DNA of 41,801 nt from Lactobacillus sp. (GCA_030455605.1 JAKDPD010000011.1:1-41801), one strand, 5' to 3'. Counted from the first letter of the stretch, positions 1-9,010 are shown. Notes: a model not told the origin generated them from the sequence alone. A program made the numbers and translations.

Positions 1-26
1 GCTACGTTTACGTAGCGCGTTTTTTA
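1..26 (+). terminator. Intrinsic terminator of a gene upstream of the window
   Basis: A 6-bp stem GCTACG/CGTAGC (1-6 with 11-16) closes a TTTA loop and is followed by GCG and a run of six T. The stem probably extends past the left edge, since GCG after the 3' arm would need a CGC before position 1. It ends an unseen + strand gene and may also serve the minus-strand microprotein gene that stops at 38. Confidence 0.65.
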
Positions 27-37
27 TAACAAAATTT

Positions 38-157
38 TTAATGAAAGAACAGTGGTAAGACTGCAGCAACAATCGCAGCTAAAGTGATAAATGCCATTAA
101 AATTACCATTGTATTTTCGATTTTTTGAAACTTCGATTTGTGTTTTTTATGTGCCAT
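38..157 (-). CDS. DUF4044-type membrane microprotein, 39 aa
   Basis: A 39-codon gene too short for usual ORF cut-offs. It starts at ATG 157-155 behind a strong GGAGG ribosome site (minus strand, about 162-167) and stops at TAA 40-38. The product has a lysine/histidine-rich N-terminus (MAHKKHKSKF) and one hydrophobic helix at about residues 16-37 (VILMAFITLAAIVAAVLPLF), so a single-pass inner-membrane peptide with a basic cytoplasmic end is likely. Size, basic-then-hydrophobic pattern and position next to the mraZ cluster match the DUF4044 family of lactobacilli, whose function is unknown to me. It is divergent from the DUF3397 gene and has its own promoter at 183-211. I am sure it is a gene and fairly sure of the family. 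Confidence 0.75.
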   Translation of the reverse strand: MAHKKHKSKFQKIENTMVILMAFITLAAIVAAVLPLFFH

Positions 158-182
158 GAAGTGTCCTCCCTTAACTGTTATC

Positions 183-211
183 ATTTTATCGTGTTAGAGA
201 GTTTTTTTCAA
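183..211 (-). promoter_or_regulatory. Sigma-A promoter of the DUF4044 microprotein gene
   Basis: On the minus strand, TTGAAA (211-206) is followed after exactly 17 bp by TAAAAT (188-183). The predicted start of transcription is about 15-20 bases before the GGAGG ribosome site of the 39-aa gene, which is sound spacing. Confidence 0.6.
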
Positions 212-248
212 TTACTGAAAAGGTTAGAATAAGTCCAGGAGGAAAGCC

Positions 249-575
249 ATGTTTCAAATTATTCTTGTCCCCATCCTCGGGCTAATCGCGTGGGGCTTAC
301 TCAAAAAACTTTTTCCAAAATCACAATTTCATTCCTATGCAGTGTTACCTTTTTTCTTTGTTTTTGCTTGTCAATTAATTACTGATCATGAACGCCAGCC
401 CTCGTTTCTGCCATACGGCTTTTTATTGTATGCCTTGCTAGCCGTTATTATTATTTTGAAGTTAGCCTTGACTGATAAAAATTTATCCGTTAGTAAAACA
501 TTAGGTATTTTGTGGGAGTGTTTCACTTGGTCAAGTGTTTTGTGGTATGCTGGATTGCTGATTACCTTGTTTTAA
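249..575 (+). CDS. DUF3397 family membrane protein, 108 aa
   Basis: Small, very hydrophobic protein with about four membrane segments (roughly residues 2-18, 29-42, 56-72 and 88-107) and short polar connectors, including KKLFPKSQ after the first segment. It has an AGGAGG ribosome site (237-242) seven bases before ATG 249. Length, topology and its place just upstream of mraZ match the DUF3397 family of lactobacilli and related Firmicutes; no function is established that I know of. It is a single-gene unit closed by a good terminator at 615-646, so it is not co-transcribed with the dcw operon. I saw no convincing promoter in the 91-bp gap it shares with the divergent DUF4044 gene. Confidence 0.75.
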   Translation: MFQIILVPILGLIAWGLLKKLFPKSQFHSYAVLPFFFVFACQLITDHERQPSFLPYGFLLYALLAVIIILKLALTDKNLSVSKTLGILWECFTWSSVLWYAGLLITLF

Positions 576-614
576 GCCCCACCAGTGGTAAAGTTATTTA
601 ATCAATTTAATATT

Positions 615-646
615 GCCTGAAAGTCTTGTGCTTTCAGGCTTTTTTT
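615..646 (+). terminator. Intrinsic terminator after the DUF3397 gene
   Basis: A perfect 9-bp stem GCCTGAAAG/CTTTCAGGC (615-623 with 631-639), a 7-base loop and a run of seven T. It separates the DUF3397 gene from the mraZ operon, which therefore needs its own promoter. Confidence 0.9.
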
Positions 647-688
647 GTGGTCTCAATTTGTTACCAATAAGTAATAATGTTAAAAGAT

Positions 689-734
689 TTGGTATTTATG
701 CAATGAATGTGGTATGAAGTGGGGAATTGTGGTA
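689..734 (+). promoter_or_regulatory. Probable MraZ operator and dcw operon promoter region
   Basis: Three GTGG boxes lie at exact 10-bp spacing: GTGGTA (709-714), GTGGGG (719-724) and GTGGTA (729-734), each separated by 4 bp. A weaker TTGGTA at 689-694 is in phase, two turns upstream. MraZ proteins bind short direct G-rich repeats at about one-turn spacing in front of their own gene, so this is very likely the autoregulatory operator. A promoter may overlap it: TTGGTA (689-694) as -35, then 18 bp to the extended -10 TGGTATGAA (710-718). That assignment is uncertain; TTGTTA (658-663) with an A/T-rich -10 near 680 is an alternative. Confidence 0.65.
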
Positions 735-762
735 AATTAAATGTTGGAAGGGGGGCTATACC

Positions 763-1191
763 ATGTTTATGGGTGAATACCAACACAATTTGGATACAAA
801 AGGACGATTAATTGTTCCAGCTAAATTACGTGATCAACTTGGATCAAAAATGGTGTTGACTCGTGGCATGGAAGGCTGCATTTTTGGCTACTCAGTTACT
901 GAGTGGCAGAAGATTGAAGCTAAGCTCGCTCAACTTCCACTGACTAAAAAGAATGCACGTCGTTTTACTCGAATGTTTTATTCTGGTGCGATGGAAGCTG
1001 AATTCGATAAACAAGGACGAATTAACTTAACGACCACTTTGAAAAAACATGCTGCATTGGAAAAGGCGTGTGTGATTGTGGGCGTGTCGGATCGCATTGA
1101 AATTTGGTCCCAAGCCCGATGGGATGAGTTCTCTGATGAAGCCAGCGATGACTATGATGAGATTGCAGAAGATTTGGATGATTTTGAATGA
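763..1191 (+). CDS. mraZ: Transcriptional regulator MraZ
   Basis: First gene of the dcw cluster. MraZ is a ring-forming DNA-binding protein made of two SpoVT/AbrB-like swapped-hairpin domains, and it regulates its own operon. Both signature DxxxR motifs are present: D11-TKG-R15 in the first domain and D82-KQG-R86 in the second. At 142 aa it is typical, with an acidic tail rich in D and E (about residues 124-142). ATG 763 follows an AAGGGGGG ribosome site, and the upstream GTGG repeats at 709-734 are the expected binding site. The last codon overlaps rsmH by four bases (ATGA), which implies translational coupling. Other organisms show that too much MraZ is harmful and that the neighbouring methyltransferase counteracts it. 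Confidence 0.97.
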   Translation: MFMGEYQHNLDTKGRLIVPAKLRDQLGSKMVLTRGMEGCIFGYSVTEWQKIEAKLAQLPLTKKNARRFTRMFYSGAMEAEFDKQGRINLTTTLKKHAALEKACVIVGVSDRIEIWSQARWDEFSDEASDDYDEIAEDLDDFE

Positions 1192-2138
1192 TACCTTTTA
1201 AACATACAAGTGTGTTATTGCATGAAACAATCAATCAACTGCAGGTCCATGCGGGCGGCGTTTATGTCGATGCAACTTTTGGCGGCGGGGGACATGCTAG
1301 CTACTTATTAAGCCAGCTTGAGACCGGTATGTTGATTGGGTTTGACCAAGATGAATATGCCATCAAAACGGCACAACAAACATTTGCTCAAACATTACGA
1401 CCTGATAGTGAGCCAAGGCTGGTGTTGATTCACAGTAATTTTAGTCAGCTTAAGCGTGAACTTATTGATCATGGTTTCAGCGATGGCATTGATGGCATTT
1501 ATTATGATTTAGGCGTATCTTCACCACAATTTGATCAGGCTGGTCGAGGCTTTTCTTATCGCTTTGATGCTCGGCTAGATATGCGCATGGATCAGAGTCA
1601 ACCCATTGATGCCTATCAATTGGTCAATAATTTGAGTCAACAAGAGCTGGCACAATTGTTTTATCGCTATGGTGATGAGAAGTTTGCGAGACCGATTGCG
1701 AGATTAATTGTTGCTAGACGCCAGAGTCACCCGGTGACCACCACTTTTGAGTTGGTCGATATTATCAAGGATGCGATTCCGGCTCGAGCTAGAAGAACCG
1801 GTGGTCACCCAGCTAAAAAGTGTTTTCAGGCTTTACGAGTTGCTGTTAACCACGAGTTGGAAGTTTTACAAACATCGCTGGAAGAAGCAATTCAGGTATT
1901 AAAACCTGGTGGGCGGATAAGTGTTATTACATTCCAGTCCCATGAAGATAAAATTGTGAAACAAATTTTTAAAAAACATTCTGAGGTTGAGATCCCAAGA
2001 GGGATGCCTGGTATCCCAGCAGATGCCAAGCCACTCCTGCGGTTAGTTAACCGCAAGCCAATTGAGGCTTCAGATTTGGAGCTTGAACAGAATAATCGCG
2101 CACATAGTGCAAAATTACGCGTTGCAGAGAAACTATAG
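1188..2138 (+). CDS. rsmH: 16S rRNA (cytosine-1402 N4)-methyltransferase RsmH (MraW)
   Basis: SAM-dependent enzyme that N4-methylates C1402 of 16S rRNA in the ribosomal P site. The SAM-binding motif DATFGGGGHAS is at about residues 28-38; further on are YDLGVSSPQFD, with catalytic-region residues, and the family signature RGFSYR with LDMRMD at about residues 122-134. The 316-aa length is normal for the family. The start overlaps mraZ by ATGA, and the neighbour downstream is ftsL, the standard Firmicute order. Confidence 0.97.
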   Translation: MIPFKHTSVLLHETINQLQVHAGGVYVDATFGGGGHASYLLSQLETGMLIGFDQDEYAIKTAQQTFAQTLRPDSEPRLVLIHSNFSQLKRELIDHGFSDGIDGIYYDLGVSSPQFDQAGRGFSYRFDARLDMRMDQSQPIDAYQLVNNLSQQELAQLFYRYGDEKFARPIARLIVARRQSHPVTTTFELVDIIKDAIPARARRTGGHPAKKCFQALRVAVNHELEVLQTSLEEAIQVLKPGGRISVITFQSHEDKIVKQIFKKHSEVEIPRGMPGIPADAKPLLRLVNRKPIEASDLELEQNNRAHSAKLRVAEKL

Positions 2139-2148
2139 AGGCAGAAAG

Positions 2149-2508
2149 ATGGTTGACACTTCAGCAAGAAGACTTGAATACGATCCCGAAGAAGCAGCTG
2201 GGACCAGAGTTACTAGTATTGTTCAAGATTATCGTCAAGTTAGCTATAATTGGCGTGAACGGGCACTAGTTATCGTAGCTAGTGTCGTGTTATTAGTATT
2301 GGCAACAATATGTGTGTCTGCTAGTATTGCGGCAACTGCAGCTGAAGAACACCTGACCCATGTACAGCAGCAAATGGCAAAAAGGGAGACTAGTGTGACC
2401 GGGCTAAACCAACAAATTGGTGAGTTGACCTCGAATACACGGTTAAATCGGATTGCCCGCCAAAAAGGGCTCAGCCTAATTGAAAAGAATATTAGGACGA
2501 TTCGCTAA
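2149..2508 (+). CDS. ftsL: Cell division protein FtsL
   Basis: Small bitopic divisome protein, 119 aa: a cytoplasmic N-terminus of about 38 residues, one membrane helix at about 39-61, then an extracytoplasmic heptad-like coiled coil (about 62-105). It joins DivIB and DivIC, links the Z ring to septal peptidoglycan synthesis and is unstable in Bacillus. I start it at ATG 2149 because GAGG (2138-2141) sits at the right distance; an upstream in-frame ATG at 2062 would run 76 bases into rsmH with no ribosome site. Sequence identity in this family is low, so the call rests on topology, size and the rsmH-ftsL-ftsI order. It shares one base with the next gene (TAATG). Confidence 0.9.
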   Translation: MVDTSARRLEYDPEEAAGTRVTSIVQDYRQVSYNWRERALVIVASVVLLVLATICVSASIAATAAEEHLTHVQQQMAKRETSVTGLNQQIGELTSNTRLNRIARQKGLSLIEKNIRTIR

Positions 2509-4658
2509 TGAGCAGGGATAATTATTCAAAACAGAATCAAGCCAAAGTTCACGGTTACCGTTTTACGGTGGGGAGAATCCTTCAAATCGCCGTGGCTTTG
2601 GTTTTTCTGCTATTTGTAGGTCGCTTTTTATATCTGGGAATGTCGAAAACCATTGGTGGTCAGAACATTTCTGAGCGAACGGCCGAGCTCTACACGCGTA
2701 ATGCCATCTTAACTGCAAGCCGTGGCACCATTTATGATCGTAGTGGGTTAGTCATTGCAGAAGATTCCCATCTGTACACCATGTATGCGATTTTAGATAG
2801 ATCTTCAATTGATGCCAATAATCATCCAGAGTATGTGGTTAATAAGCTTAAGACAGCTAACAAGTTAGCACCAGTTCTGCATGTATCGGCGAAAAAGTTA
2901 CTAACCTACCTGACACCCAAACACAAGTCATTTCAGGTGCAATTTGGACAAGCTGGTGCAAATCTGACTGTGGCACAAAAAGCCAAGATTGATAAGTTGA
3001 AGTTGCCGGGGATTAAATTTACTGAAACGCCTTCGCGTTTGTATATGAATGGAAATTTTGCGTCTCACGTCGTGGGTTTAGCATTACCGGAGTACAATAA
3101 AAAAACGCGTCAGTCCGACATTACCGGTGTGATGGGACTAGAAGCTTGGTATAATCGAATTCTGACGGGGCATAATGGCTACAAGATTTCGACTTCGACT
3201 TCAAAAATGCAGAATTCGGATACTTATAAAGCACCACAAAATGGTCGTAATCTGTATTTGACACTTGACTCACCATTGCAAAGCTTGCTAGAGGATGAAC
3301 TCAGTGCGGCTCAGGCTAAATACCAGCCCAAAAAATTAACTGCCGTGGTGGAGGATATCAAGACTGGGCAAGTATTGGCGGCGAGTCAGCGGCCTACTTT
3401 TAATCCCCAAACCAAGAAAGGGTTAACTCAATCATATCGGGATGTTCTGGTACAAGATACTTATGAGCCAGGATCGGTTTTTAAGATTTTAACCTTATCG
3501 GCCGTGATTAATAGTGGTAATTATCAACCCAATCAATATTATCGGTCGGGTTCTGTGAGAATTGGTGGTGCTACCATTCATGACTGGCAAACTGCTGGTT
3601 GGGGCTCGATTCCTTTCTCACAAGCCTTTCCACGATCGAGTAATGTGGGCTTGGCACTCCTTGAACGTAAGATGGGTGGCGCGACTTGGCAACGTTATTT
3701 GGACGCTTACCAGCTTGCAAAGAAAACGGGCGTTACTTTACCGGGCGAACAATCTGGATTAGTATCCCTTAAAGGGAGCCTCAACCAAGCGGTATCTGCT
3801 TTCGGGCAAGGTATTGACGTTAATGTGATGCAGATGATGCAGGCATTTAGTGCCCTTGGAAATAACGGGCAGATGGTAAAACCACAATTTGTGAAGACAA
3901 TTACGACGGATAATGGTAAGACCATCAGCTCTTATCGGATTAAGAAAGTCGGCAAGTCAATTTATACGGCTGCAACGCGGGCCCTTTTGATTCATAATAT
4001 GCGGCGGGTACTGAATCCGACAATCGGAACGGGTCATGCTTATAAGATGTCTGGTGTTGATTTAGGCGTTAAAACGGGAACAGCTCAGATTGCTAATCAG
4101 AAACATGGCGGGTATTTGAAGGGAGATAATAATTATCTCTTTTCAGTCGTTGGTGTCTATCCCGCATCTAATCCACGTTACTGTGTTTATTTAACGATGC
4201 AACAACCCCAACGGATGAGTAAGATGCCAGAGCTAATTTTGGCAGCCATTTTTAAGCCAGTGATGCAGCGGCTTGTCTTTATGGCTAAAAACCAAAGTCA
4301 AAATGTGTCGTTGGTTAAAGTGCCAGAGCTTAAGGGTAAAAAAATTGGCGCAGCGACGCGCTTGGCTAAAGAACATGATTTCGAACTCGTCAATTTAAAT
4401 ACGGGTCATAGCATACTATCCCAGAGTACAGTTGCCAATCAAACCTTAGTTGTTGGTTCTAGATTACTTGTGACCAGTAGTGGTCCACTGATAATGCCTC
4501 GTATGGATGGTTGGACAACAGCTAATCTAGAAAGTTTTACTAAATTGACGGGGATTAAGGTGAGCCAACGTGGGAGTGGAAAAGTTATCTCCCAGTCGAT
4601 TTCACCCGGAGCCAAGCTTAAATCCAAACAAGTTATTAGCGTTAAGTTAAAGGAGTAA
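2508..4658 (+). CDS. ftsI: Penicillin-binding protein 2B / FtsI, septal transpeptidase with PASTA domains
   Basis: Class B penicillin-binding protein that crosslinks septal peptidoglycan with the SEDS glycosyltransferase FtsW (encoded at 30403). One N-terminal membrane helix (about residues 24-45), a dimerisation/pedestal domain with the RGTIYDRSG motif (72-80), then the transpeptidase domain with all three motifs: S323-VF-K326 (acylated serine), S377-S-N379 and K522-T-G524. Two C-terminal PASTA domains (about 595-655 and 657-716) are typical of Pbp2B/Pbp2x in Lactobacillales. The ATG overlaps the ftsL stop by one base. Symbols pbpB and pbp2B are used for the same gene in relatives. Confidence 0.95.
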   Translation: MSRDNYSKQNQAKVHGYRFTVGRILQIAVALVFLLFVGRFLYLGMSKTIGGQNISERTAELYTRNAILTASRGTIYDRSGLVIAEDSHLYTMYAILDRSSIDANNHPEYVVNKLKTANKLAPVLHVSAKKLLTYLTPKHKSFQVQFGQAGANLTVAQKAKIDKLKLPGIKFTETPSRLYMNGNFASHVVGLALPEYNKKTRQSDITGVMGLEAWYNRILTGHNGYKISTSTSKMQNSDTYKAPQNGRNLYLTLDSPLQSLLEDELSAAQAKYQPKKLTAVVEDIKTGQVLAASQRPTFNPQTKKGLTQSYRDVLVQDTYEPGSVFKILTLSAVINSGNYQPNQYYRSGSVRIGGATIHDWQTAGWGSIPFSQAFPRSSNVGLALLERKMGGATWQRYLDAYQLAKKTGVTLPGEQSGLVSLKGSLNQAVSAFGQGIDVNVMQMMQAFSALGNNGQMVKPQFVKTITTDNGKTISSYRIKKVGKSIYTAATRALLIHNMRRVLNPTIGTGHAYKMSGVDLGVKTGTAQIANQKHGGYLKGDNNYLFSVVGVYPASNPRYCVYLTMQQPQRMSKMPELILAAIFKPVMQRLVFMAKNQSQNVSLVKVPELKGKKIGAATRLAKEHDFELVNLNTGHSILSQSTVANQTLVVGSRLLVTSSGPLIMPRMDGWTTANLESFTKLTGIKVSQRGSGKVISQSISPGAKLKSKQVISVKLKE

Positions 4659-4664
4659 GCTCAA

Positions 4665-5624
4665 ATGCTGCAGAGCACAATTGCATTAATTAGTTCACTA
4701 GTTATTACGGCCATTTTGTTACCATGGTTGATTATTTATATGCATGCTAATAAGGAAGGTCAAGAGATTCGTGATGAGGGCCCTAAATGGCATCAAAAGA
4801 AGAGCGGGACGCCGACTATGGGAGGAACCGTCTTCGTTCTAGCGGCAGCCCTTTCAACTATTTGGGTCACCATCTGGCAAGGCGTGGTGAGTAAGACTGT
4901 TTGGATTTTATTGATCAGTTTGCTTGGCTATGGCATTGTTGGTTTCTTAGATGATGGTTTGAAGCTACACTTTAAACGAAACTTGGGACTACGTGCCTGG
5001 CAAAAGTTGTTACTCCAAATTTTAATTGCAGTTGTCATTGTCTTGATTGCGGCTTCTGATGGGTTCGATTTCAAACTATGGCTACCTATCTTGGGAGTTA
5101 CTACAAGTATTGGCCTGTTCACGATTTTCACGATTATCTGGCTGGTGGGTTATTCAAACGCCGTTAACTTATCTGATGGACTAGATGGACTCGCCACTGG
5201 ACTCACAATTATTGCTTACGCAACTTATGCTTATCTCGCTTATCGCCAGCACCAAATTGCTATCTTAACTTATTGTTTAGCAATTATTGGTGGGTTAATT
5301 GCCTTCTTTATTTTTAACCATAAACCAGCCAAGATTTTTATGGGTGACGCAGGCTCACTCGCACTAGGTGGTGGTTTGGCAGCCGTATCACTATTCTTAA
5401 ATCGTCCATGGTCTCTCCTATTAATTGGGATTGTGTTTGTTTGTGAAACAGCAAGTGTTATGATGCAAGTTGCATCGTTTCAACTTACTGGTAAACGAAT
5501 TTTCAAGATGACCCCGATTCACCATCACTTTGAGATGTTGGGGTGGTCAGAATGGAAGGTTGATTTTGTGTTCTGGTTAGTTAGCTTAATTGGTAGTGCT
5601 GTTTACTTAATGATTTGGGGTTAA
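4665..5624 (+). CDS. mraY: Phospho-N-acetylmuramoyl-pentapeptide-transferase MraY
   Basis: Integral membrane enzyme that moves phospho-MurNAc-pentapeptide from UDP to undecaprenyl phosphate, forming lipid I. About ten membrane helices across 319 aa. Conserved catalytic parts are visible: D96-D97 in [17 protein letters not shown] (168-177, with D171 and D174), the [12 protein letters not shown] stretch (D228) and the HHH motif in TPIHHHFE near the C-terminus. The early PTMGG motif is also present. AAGGAG (about 4650-4655) gives a strong ribosome site; six bases separate it from ftsI. Confidence 0.97.
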   Translation: MLQSTIALISSLVITAILLPWLIIYMHANKEGQEIRDEGPKWHQKKSGTPTMGGTVFVLAAALSTIWVTIWQGVVSKTVWILLISLLGYGIVGFLDDGLKLHFKRNLGLRAWQKLLLQILIAVVIVLIAASDGFDFKLWLPILGVTTSIGLFTIFTIIWLVGYSNAVNLSDGLDGLATGLTIIAYATYAYLAYRQHQIAILTYCLAIIGGLIAFFIFNHKPAKIFMGDAGSLALGGGLAAVSLFLNRPWSLLLIGIVFVCETASVMMQVASFQLTGKRIFKMTPIHHHFEMLGWSEWKVDFVFWLVSLIGSAVYLMIWG

Positions 5625-5634
5625 AACAAATAAA

Positions 5635-7014
5635 ATGAAATTAATCGAGACGTATCGCAATAAAAAGGTCTTAGTTCTGGGACTAGGTAAGAGTGGCTTT
5701 GCTGTTAGTCAGTTATTACTCAAACTGGGTGCCATCATTACGCTAAACGATCAAGCCGATTTGTCACATAATGCTAAGGCAGCTGCGCTAACCAAGGCAG
5801 GTGTTACCGTTATTGGTGGGCACCATCCGGTTGAAATTTTGGCCGCTGAGCATTTTGATTATCTAGTTAAAAATCCTGGCATTCCGTATGACAACCCTAT
5901 GGTTAAAGGGGCAATTGCTTTAAAAATCCCAGTTTTGACTGAACCACAAATTGCGCTAGCTTGCAGTGAAGCGCCCTATGTTTGTGTGACTGGTTCAAAT
6001 GGAAAAACTACTACGGTCATGCTCACACAGCAAATCTTAGAAGCGCATCTTGCTAAGTCAGGGCATCATGCCTATGCTGTAGGGAATATTGGGGTACCTA
6101 TTTCTGAGGTTGTTCCTAAAGCCACAAAAGACGACATGTTAGTGGTTGAAATTTCCAGTTTTCAGTTACTGGGTGTGACCGATATTAAACCTAAGGTCGC
6201 TGCGATTGTTGATATTTATCATAATGTCCATCTCGATTATCACAAGACCTTTGATAACTATGTCCAAGCTAAATTAAATGTGACCCGTTTCCAAACACCT
6301 GACCAATATTTCTTAGCTAACTATGATCAAAAGGATATCTTGAAGCAGGAATTAGCCCTGACTAAGGCTAAAGTGCTTACTTTTTCTGAGCAAGATCAGC
6401 AAGCCGATTATTTTGTGGGTAGTGAATTTTTGAGTAGTCAATCTGATCAAATTATGAAGATTGATGATGTTAAATTGCCAGGAATGCATAATCTGCAAAA
6501 TAGTCTGATTGCGATTGCTATCAGTCAATTAATGGGAGCTGATAAGGCCGACATTGTCAAAGTTTTAAGTACTTTTGCTGGCGCTAAGCATCGTTTGCAA
6601 TATGTAATGACTTTAGCGGGTCGTAAAGTTTATAATGACTCTAAGTCAACTAATATTGAAGCGGCTAGTGTCGCCATTCCTGCGTTTAAGGTGCCTGAGG
6701 TATGGATTGCTGGGGGCTTGGACCGTGGCTTCGTTTTTGATGAATTAGTGCCACTCATTAAAGCCCATGTAAAGGCTGCGGTACTCTACGGCGAAGCACG
6801 TTATTTACTTGCAGATGCCTGCCGCAAGGCTGGTGTTAAAAATATCGTCATTGAAGACACCTTGCAAGCAGCTGTTCCAGAAGCTTATGGTTTAAGTGAG
6901 CCAGGGGATGTCCTGTTATTCTCGCCAGCGTGTGCATCATGGGATCAGTTTCGGACGTTTGAAGAGCGTGGCGACTATTTCGTTAATTTTGTAAAGGAAT
7001 TAAAGACTAAATAA
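5635..7014 (+). CDS. murD: UDP-N-acetylmuramoyl-L-alanine--D-glutamate ligase MurD
   Basis: Cytoplasmic ATP-dependent ligase that adds D-glutamate to UDP-MurNAc-L-alanine. N-terminal nucleotide-sugar domain with VLGLGKSG (14-21), central ATPase domain with the P-loop GSNGKTTT (120-127) and the VEISSFQL stretch typical of MurD, and a C-terminal Mur ligase domain. 459 aa is normal. The ATG at 5635 has only a weak, distant G-rich site (GGGG near 5618), so translation may depend on coupling with mraY ten bases upstream. One base overlaps murG. Confidence 0.97.
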   Translation: MKLIETYRNKKVLVLGLGKSGFAVSQLLLKLGAIITLNDQADLSHNAKAAALTKAGVTVIGGHHPVEILAAEHFDYLVKNPGIPYDNPMVKGAIALKIPVLTEPQIALACSEAPYVCVTGSNGKTTTVMLTQQILEAHLAKSGHHAYAVGNIGVPISEVVPKATKDDMLVVEISSFQLLGVTDIKPKVAAIVDIYHNVHLDYHKTFDNYVQAKLNVTRFQTPDQYFLANYDQKDILKQELALTKAKVLTFSEQDQQADYFVGSEFLSSQSDQIMKIDDVKLPGMHNLQNSLIAIAISQLMGADKADIVKVLSTFAGAKHRLQYVMTLAGRKVYNDSKSTNIEAASVAIPAFKVPEVWIAGGLDRGFVFDELVPLIKAHVKAAVLYGEARYLLADACRKAGVKNIVIEDTLQAAVPEAYGLSEPGDVLLFSPACASWDQFRTFEERGDYFVNFVKELKTK

Positions 7015-8120
7015 TGAAGATTATTTTTACAGGTGGTGGCACTGGTGGTCACATTTATCCAATTTTAGCTATTATCAATCGGTTAAAAGAGCGCGGGTTA
7101 GCTACAAATGATGATATTTTATTTGTGGGAACAGAAAAAGGCTTGGAATCTAAAATTATCCCGGCAGCCGGAATTAATTTCAAAACGATCAAAATTCAGG
7201 GGTTTAATCGCAAGCACCCATTGAAAAATTTTGAAACCATTGAACTTTTCCTTAAAGCAACTAAGCGTACCCGTGAATTAATACGCGAATTTAAACCTGA
7301 TTTAGTTTTAGGAACTGGTGGCTATGTCAGTGGCGCTATCGTTTATGAGGCTGCTAAGCTTAAGATTCCTACAATGATTCATGAGTCTAATAGTGTTGTC
7401 GGACTAGCGAATAAATTTTTAGCATATTATGTGGATCGAATTTGTTATACCTTTGATGATGCGGCTAAACAATTTTCTGAAAAGAAAAAGCTGGTTAAAA
7501 CTGGGAATCCTCGTTCACAACAGGTATTGAATATTAATGCGATACCCGTTGAACTAACCGATTTAGGTTTAGATCCAGCAATTCCAACAGTATTAGTATT
7601 TGGTGGTTCGCGCGGAGCCCTTGCGATTAACCGCATTATGCTACAGTCGCTAAAAGATTTACGTGAGAAGCCATATCAACTGATTTGGGCTACTGGGACA
7701 TACTATTATGATGCTATCCAAAAGAAATTGGTTGATTATTCTTTAGGAACTAACATCAAAATTCTGCCTTACATTAAAAATATGCCAGGCTTATTACCAG
7801 AAATGACGTGTGTGGTGGCACGTTCAGGGGCAACCAGTATTGCCGAATTTACTGCTTTAGGGGTGCCAGCAATTTTAATCCCTAGTCCCAATGTTACGCA
7901 TAATCACCAGATGAAGAATGCCCAAGATTTAGAGGATCAGGGGGCTGCATTAGTGATTCCAGAAGATGATTTGAATCCTAACAATTTTGTAGCTTCAATT
8001 GATCATCTCTTGCTCGATACTAAGGCTGCCCATGAGATGGCAACCGCTTCTAAGAAAATTGGGACGCCTGATTCAGCTGATCAAGTTATTAAAGTGATGC
8101 AAACTATTATTCGCTCGTAA
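7014..8120 (+). CDS. murG: Lipid II synthase MurG (UDP-GlcNAc transferase)
   Basis: Peripheral membrane GT-B glycosyltransferase that adds GlcNAc to lipid I to give lipid II. The first glycine-rich loop GGGTGGHIYP is at residues 7-16, the second domain carries FGGSRGA near residues 196-202, and the donor-binding region has ARSGATSIAE followed by NHQMKNAQ. 368 aa. The start overlaps the murD stop (TAATG). With mraY and murD it supplies precursor to the division machine encoded around it. Confidence 0.97.
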   Translation: MKIIFTGGGTGGHIYPILAIINRLKERGLATNDDILFVGTEKGLESKIIPAAGINFKTIKIQGFNRKHPLKNFETIELFLKATKRTRELIREFKPDLVLGTGGYVSGAIVYEAAKLKIPTMIHESNSVVGLANKFLAYYVDRICYTFDDAAKQFSEKKKLVKTGNPRSQQVLNINAIPVELTDLGLDPAIPTVLVFGGSRGALAINRIMLQSLKDLREKPYQLIWATGTYYYDAIQKKLVDYSLGTNIKILPYIKNMPGLLPEMTCVVARSGATSIAEFTALGVPAILIPSPNVTHNHQMKNAQDLEDQGAALVIPEDDLNPNNFVASIDHLLLDTKAAHEMATASKKIGTPDSADQVIKVMQTIIRS

Positions 8121-8149
8121 ATTCGAATCGTTAAGGGGGGTGAAGTAGG

Positions 8150-9010
8150 TTGCCAAAAAAGCGATTAACTAAAATTGATCCTGATGAAAAAATTTCACGG
8201 TATATTAATCATGAACAGAATCAGCGTCCAGGACGCCATAAAAAGCTCTCTGCTTCACTCGAACACTTGCGTGCAGAGCGTCATCGGTCGTTAACGCGTC
8301 GATTGGGTGCCTTTCTAGCGATTGCAGTGCTGGCAATTGTGGGTCTAGGCTATTATGTTTCCCCCTTGGCTAACATTGCCAGTATTAAGGTAACTGGTGC
8401 ACAGGAATTACCAGCACGTGAGCTAGTGCAACATTCCGGCATTAGTGCTAAAGGAAAGCTAGTTGATTACCTACTAGATCAAGGCAACATTAGCCGACGA
8501 TTAATCAGCCATTACCCAGAGCTAGCCTCGGTACAGTTACAAGTACAGGGAATTAATCAATTGGTCATTATGCTACATGAGCGGCCTACTGTCGGCTACC
8601 TAAAAATTGAGCATGGGTTTAAGCGCTTGTTAAGCAGCGGACGTTTAGGAACGCAGGTCCTAACTTGGTCAGAAGTTGATCAGTCACGGCCATTGTTTAT
8701 CAATTATGAAAAACCACAATTCTTAAAGCGTAATTTGCAATTGTTTAAGTTATTGCCAGAAGAATTCCAAGATCAAGTTAAATTGATAAGTGGTCGCACC
8801 AGCCGTGGAACACAAGTCGTTTATGTCATGAAAAATGGTAATGTGGTTGTAGGCAATATTGATACTTTTAAAAATAAAGTTAAGTATTATGATGCTATTA
8901 GCGCGAAGGCTGGGAAATACAGTCTAGTGGACTTGGAAGTCGGCGCGTTTAGTCGACCACTAACCAGCAATGAAATGAAAGCATACGATATCCGGAATAA
9001 TGTATCATAA
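8150..9010 (+). CDS. divIB: Cell division protein DivIB (FtsQ family)
   Basis: Bitopic divisome protein of 286 aa. A long basic cytoplasmic part (about 1-50, rich in K, R and H), one membrane helix (about 52-71), then an extracellular POTRA domain beginning near residue 73 and a beta domain. It works with FtsL and DivIC to control septal synthesis. The start is TTG at 8150, supported by AAGGGGGGTG (8133-8142) and by the absence of a nearby in-frame ATG. It is separated from murG by 29 bases. Confidence 0.92.
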   Translation: MPKKRLTKIDPDEKISRYINHEQNQRPGRHKKLSASLEHLRAERHRSLTRRLGAFLAIAVLAIVGLGYYVSPLANIASIKVTGAQELPARELVQHSGISAKGKLVDYLLDQGNISRRLISHYPELASVQLQVQGINQLVIMLHERPTVGYLKIEHGFKRLLSSGRLGTQVLTWSEVDQSRPLFINYEKPQFLKRNLQLFKLLPEEFQDQVKLISGRTSRGTQVVYVMKNGNVVVGNIDTFKNKVKYYDAISAKAGKYSLVDLEVGAFSRPLTSNEMKAYDIRNNVS

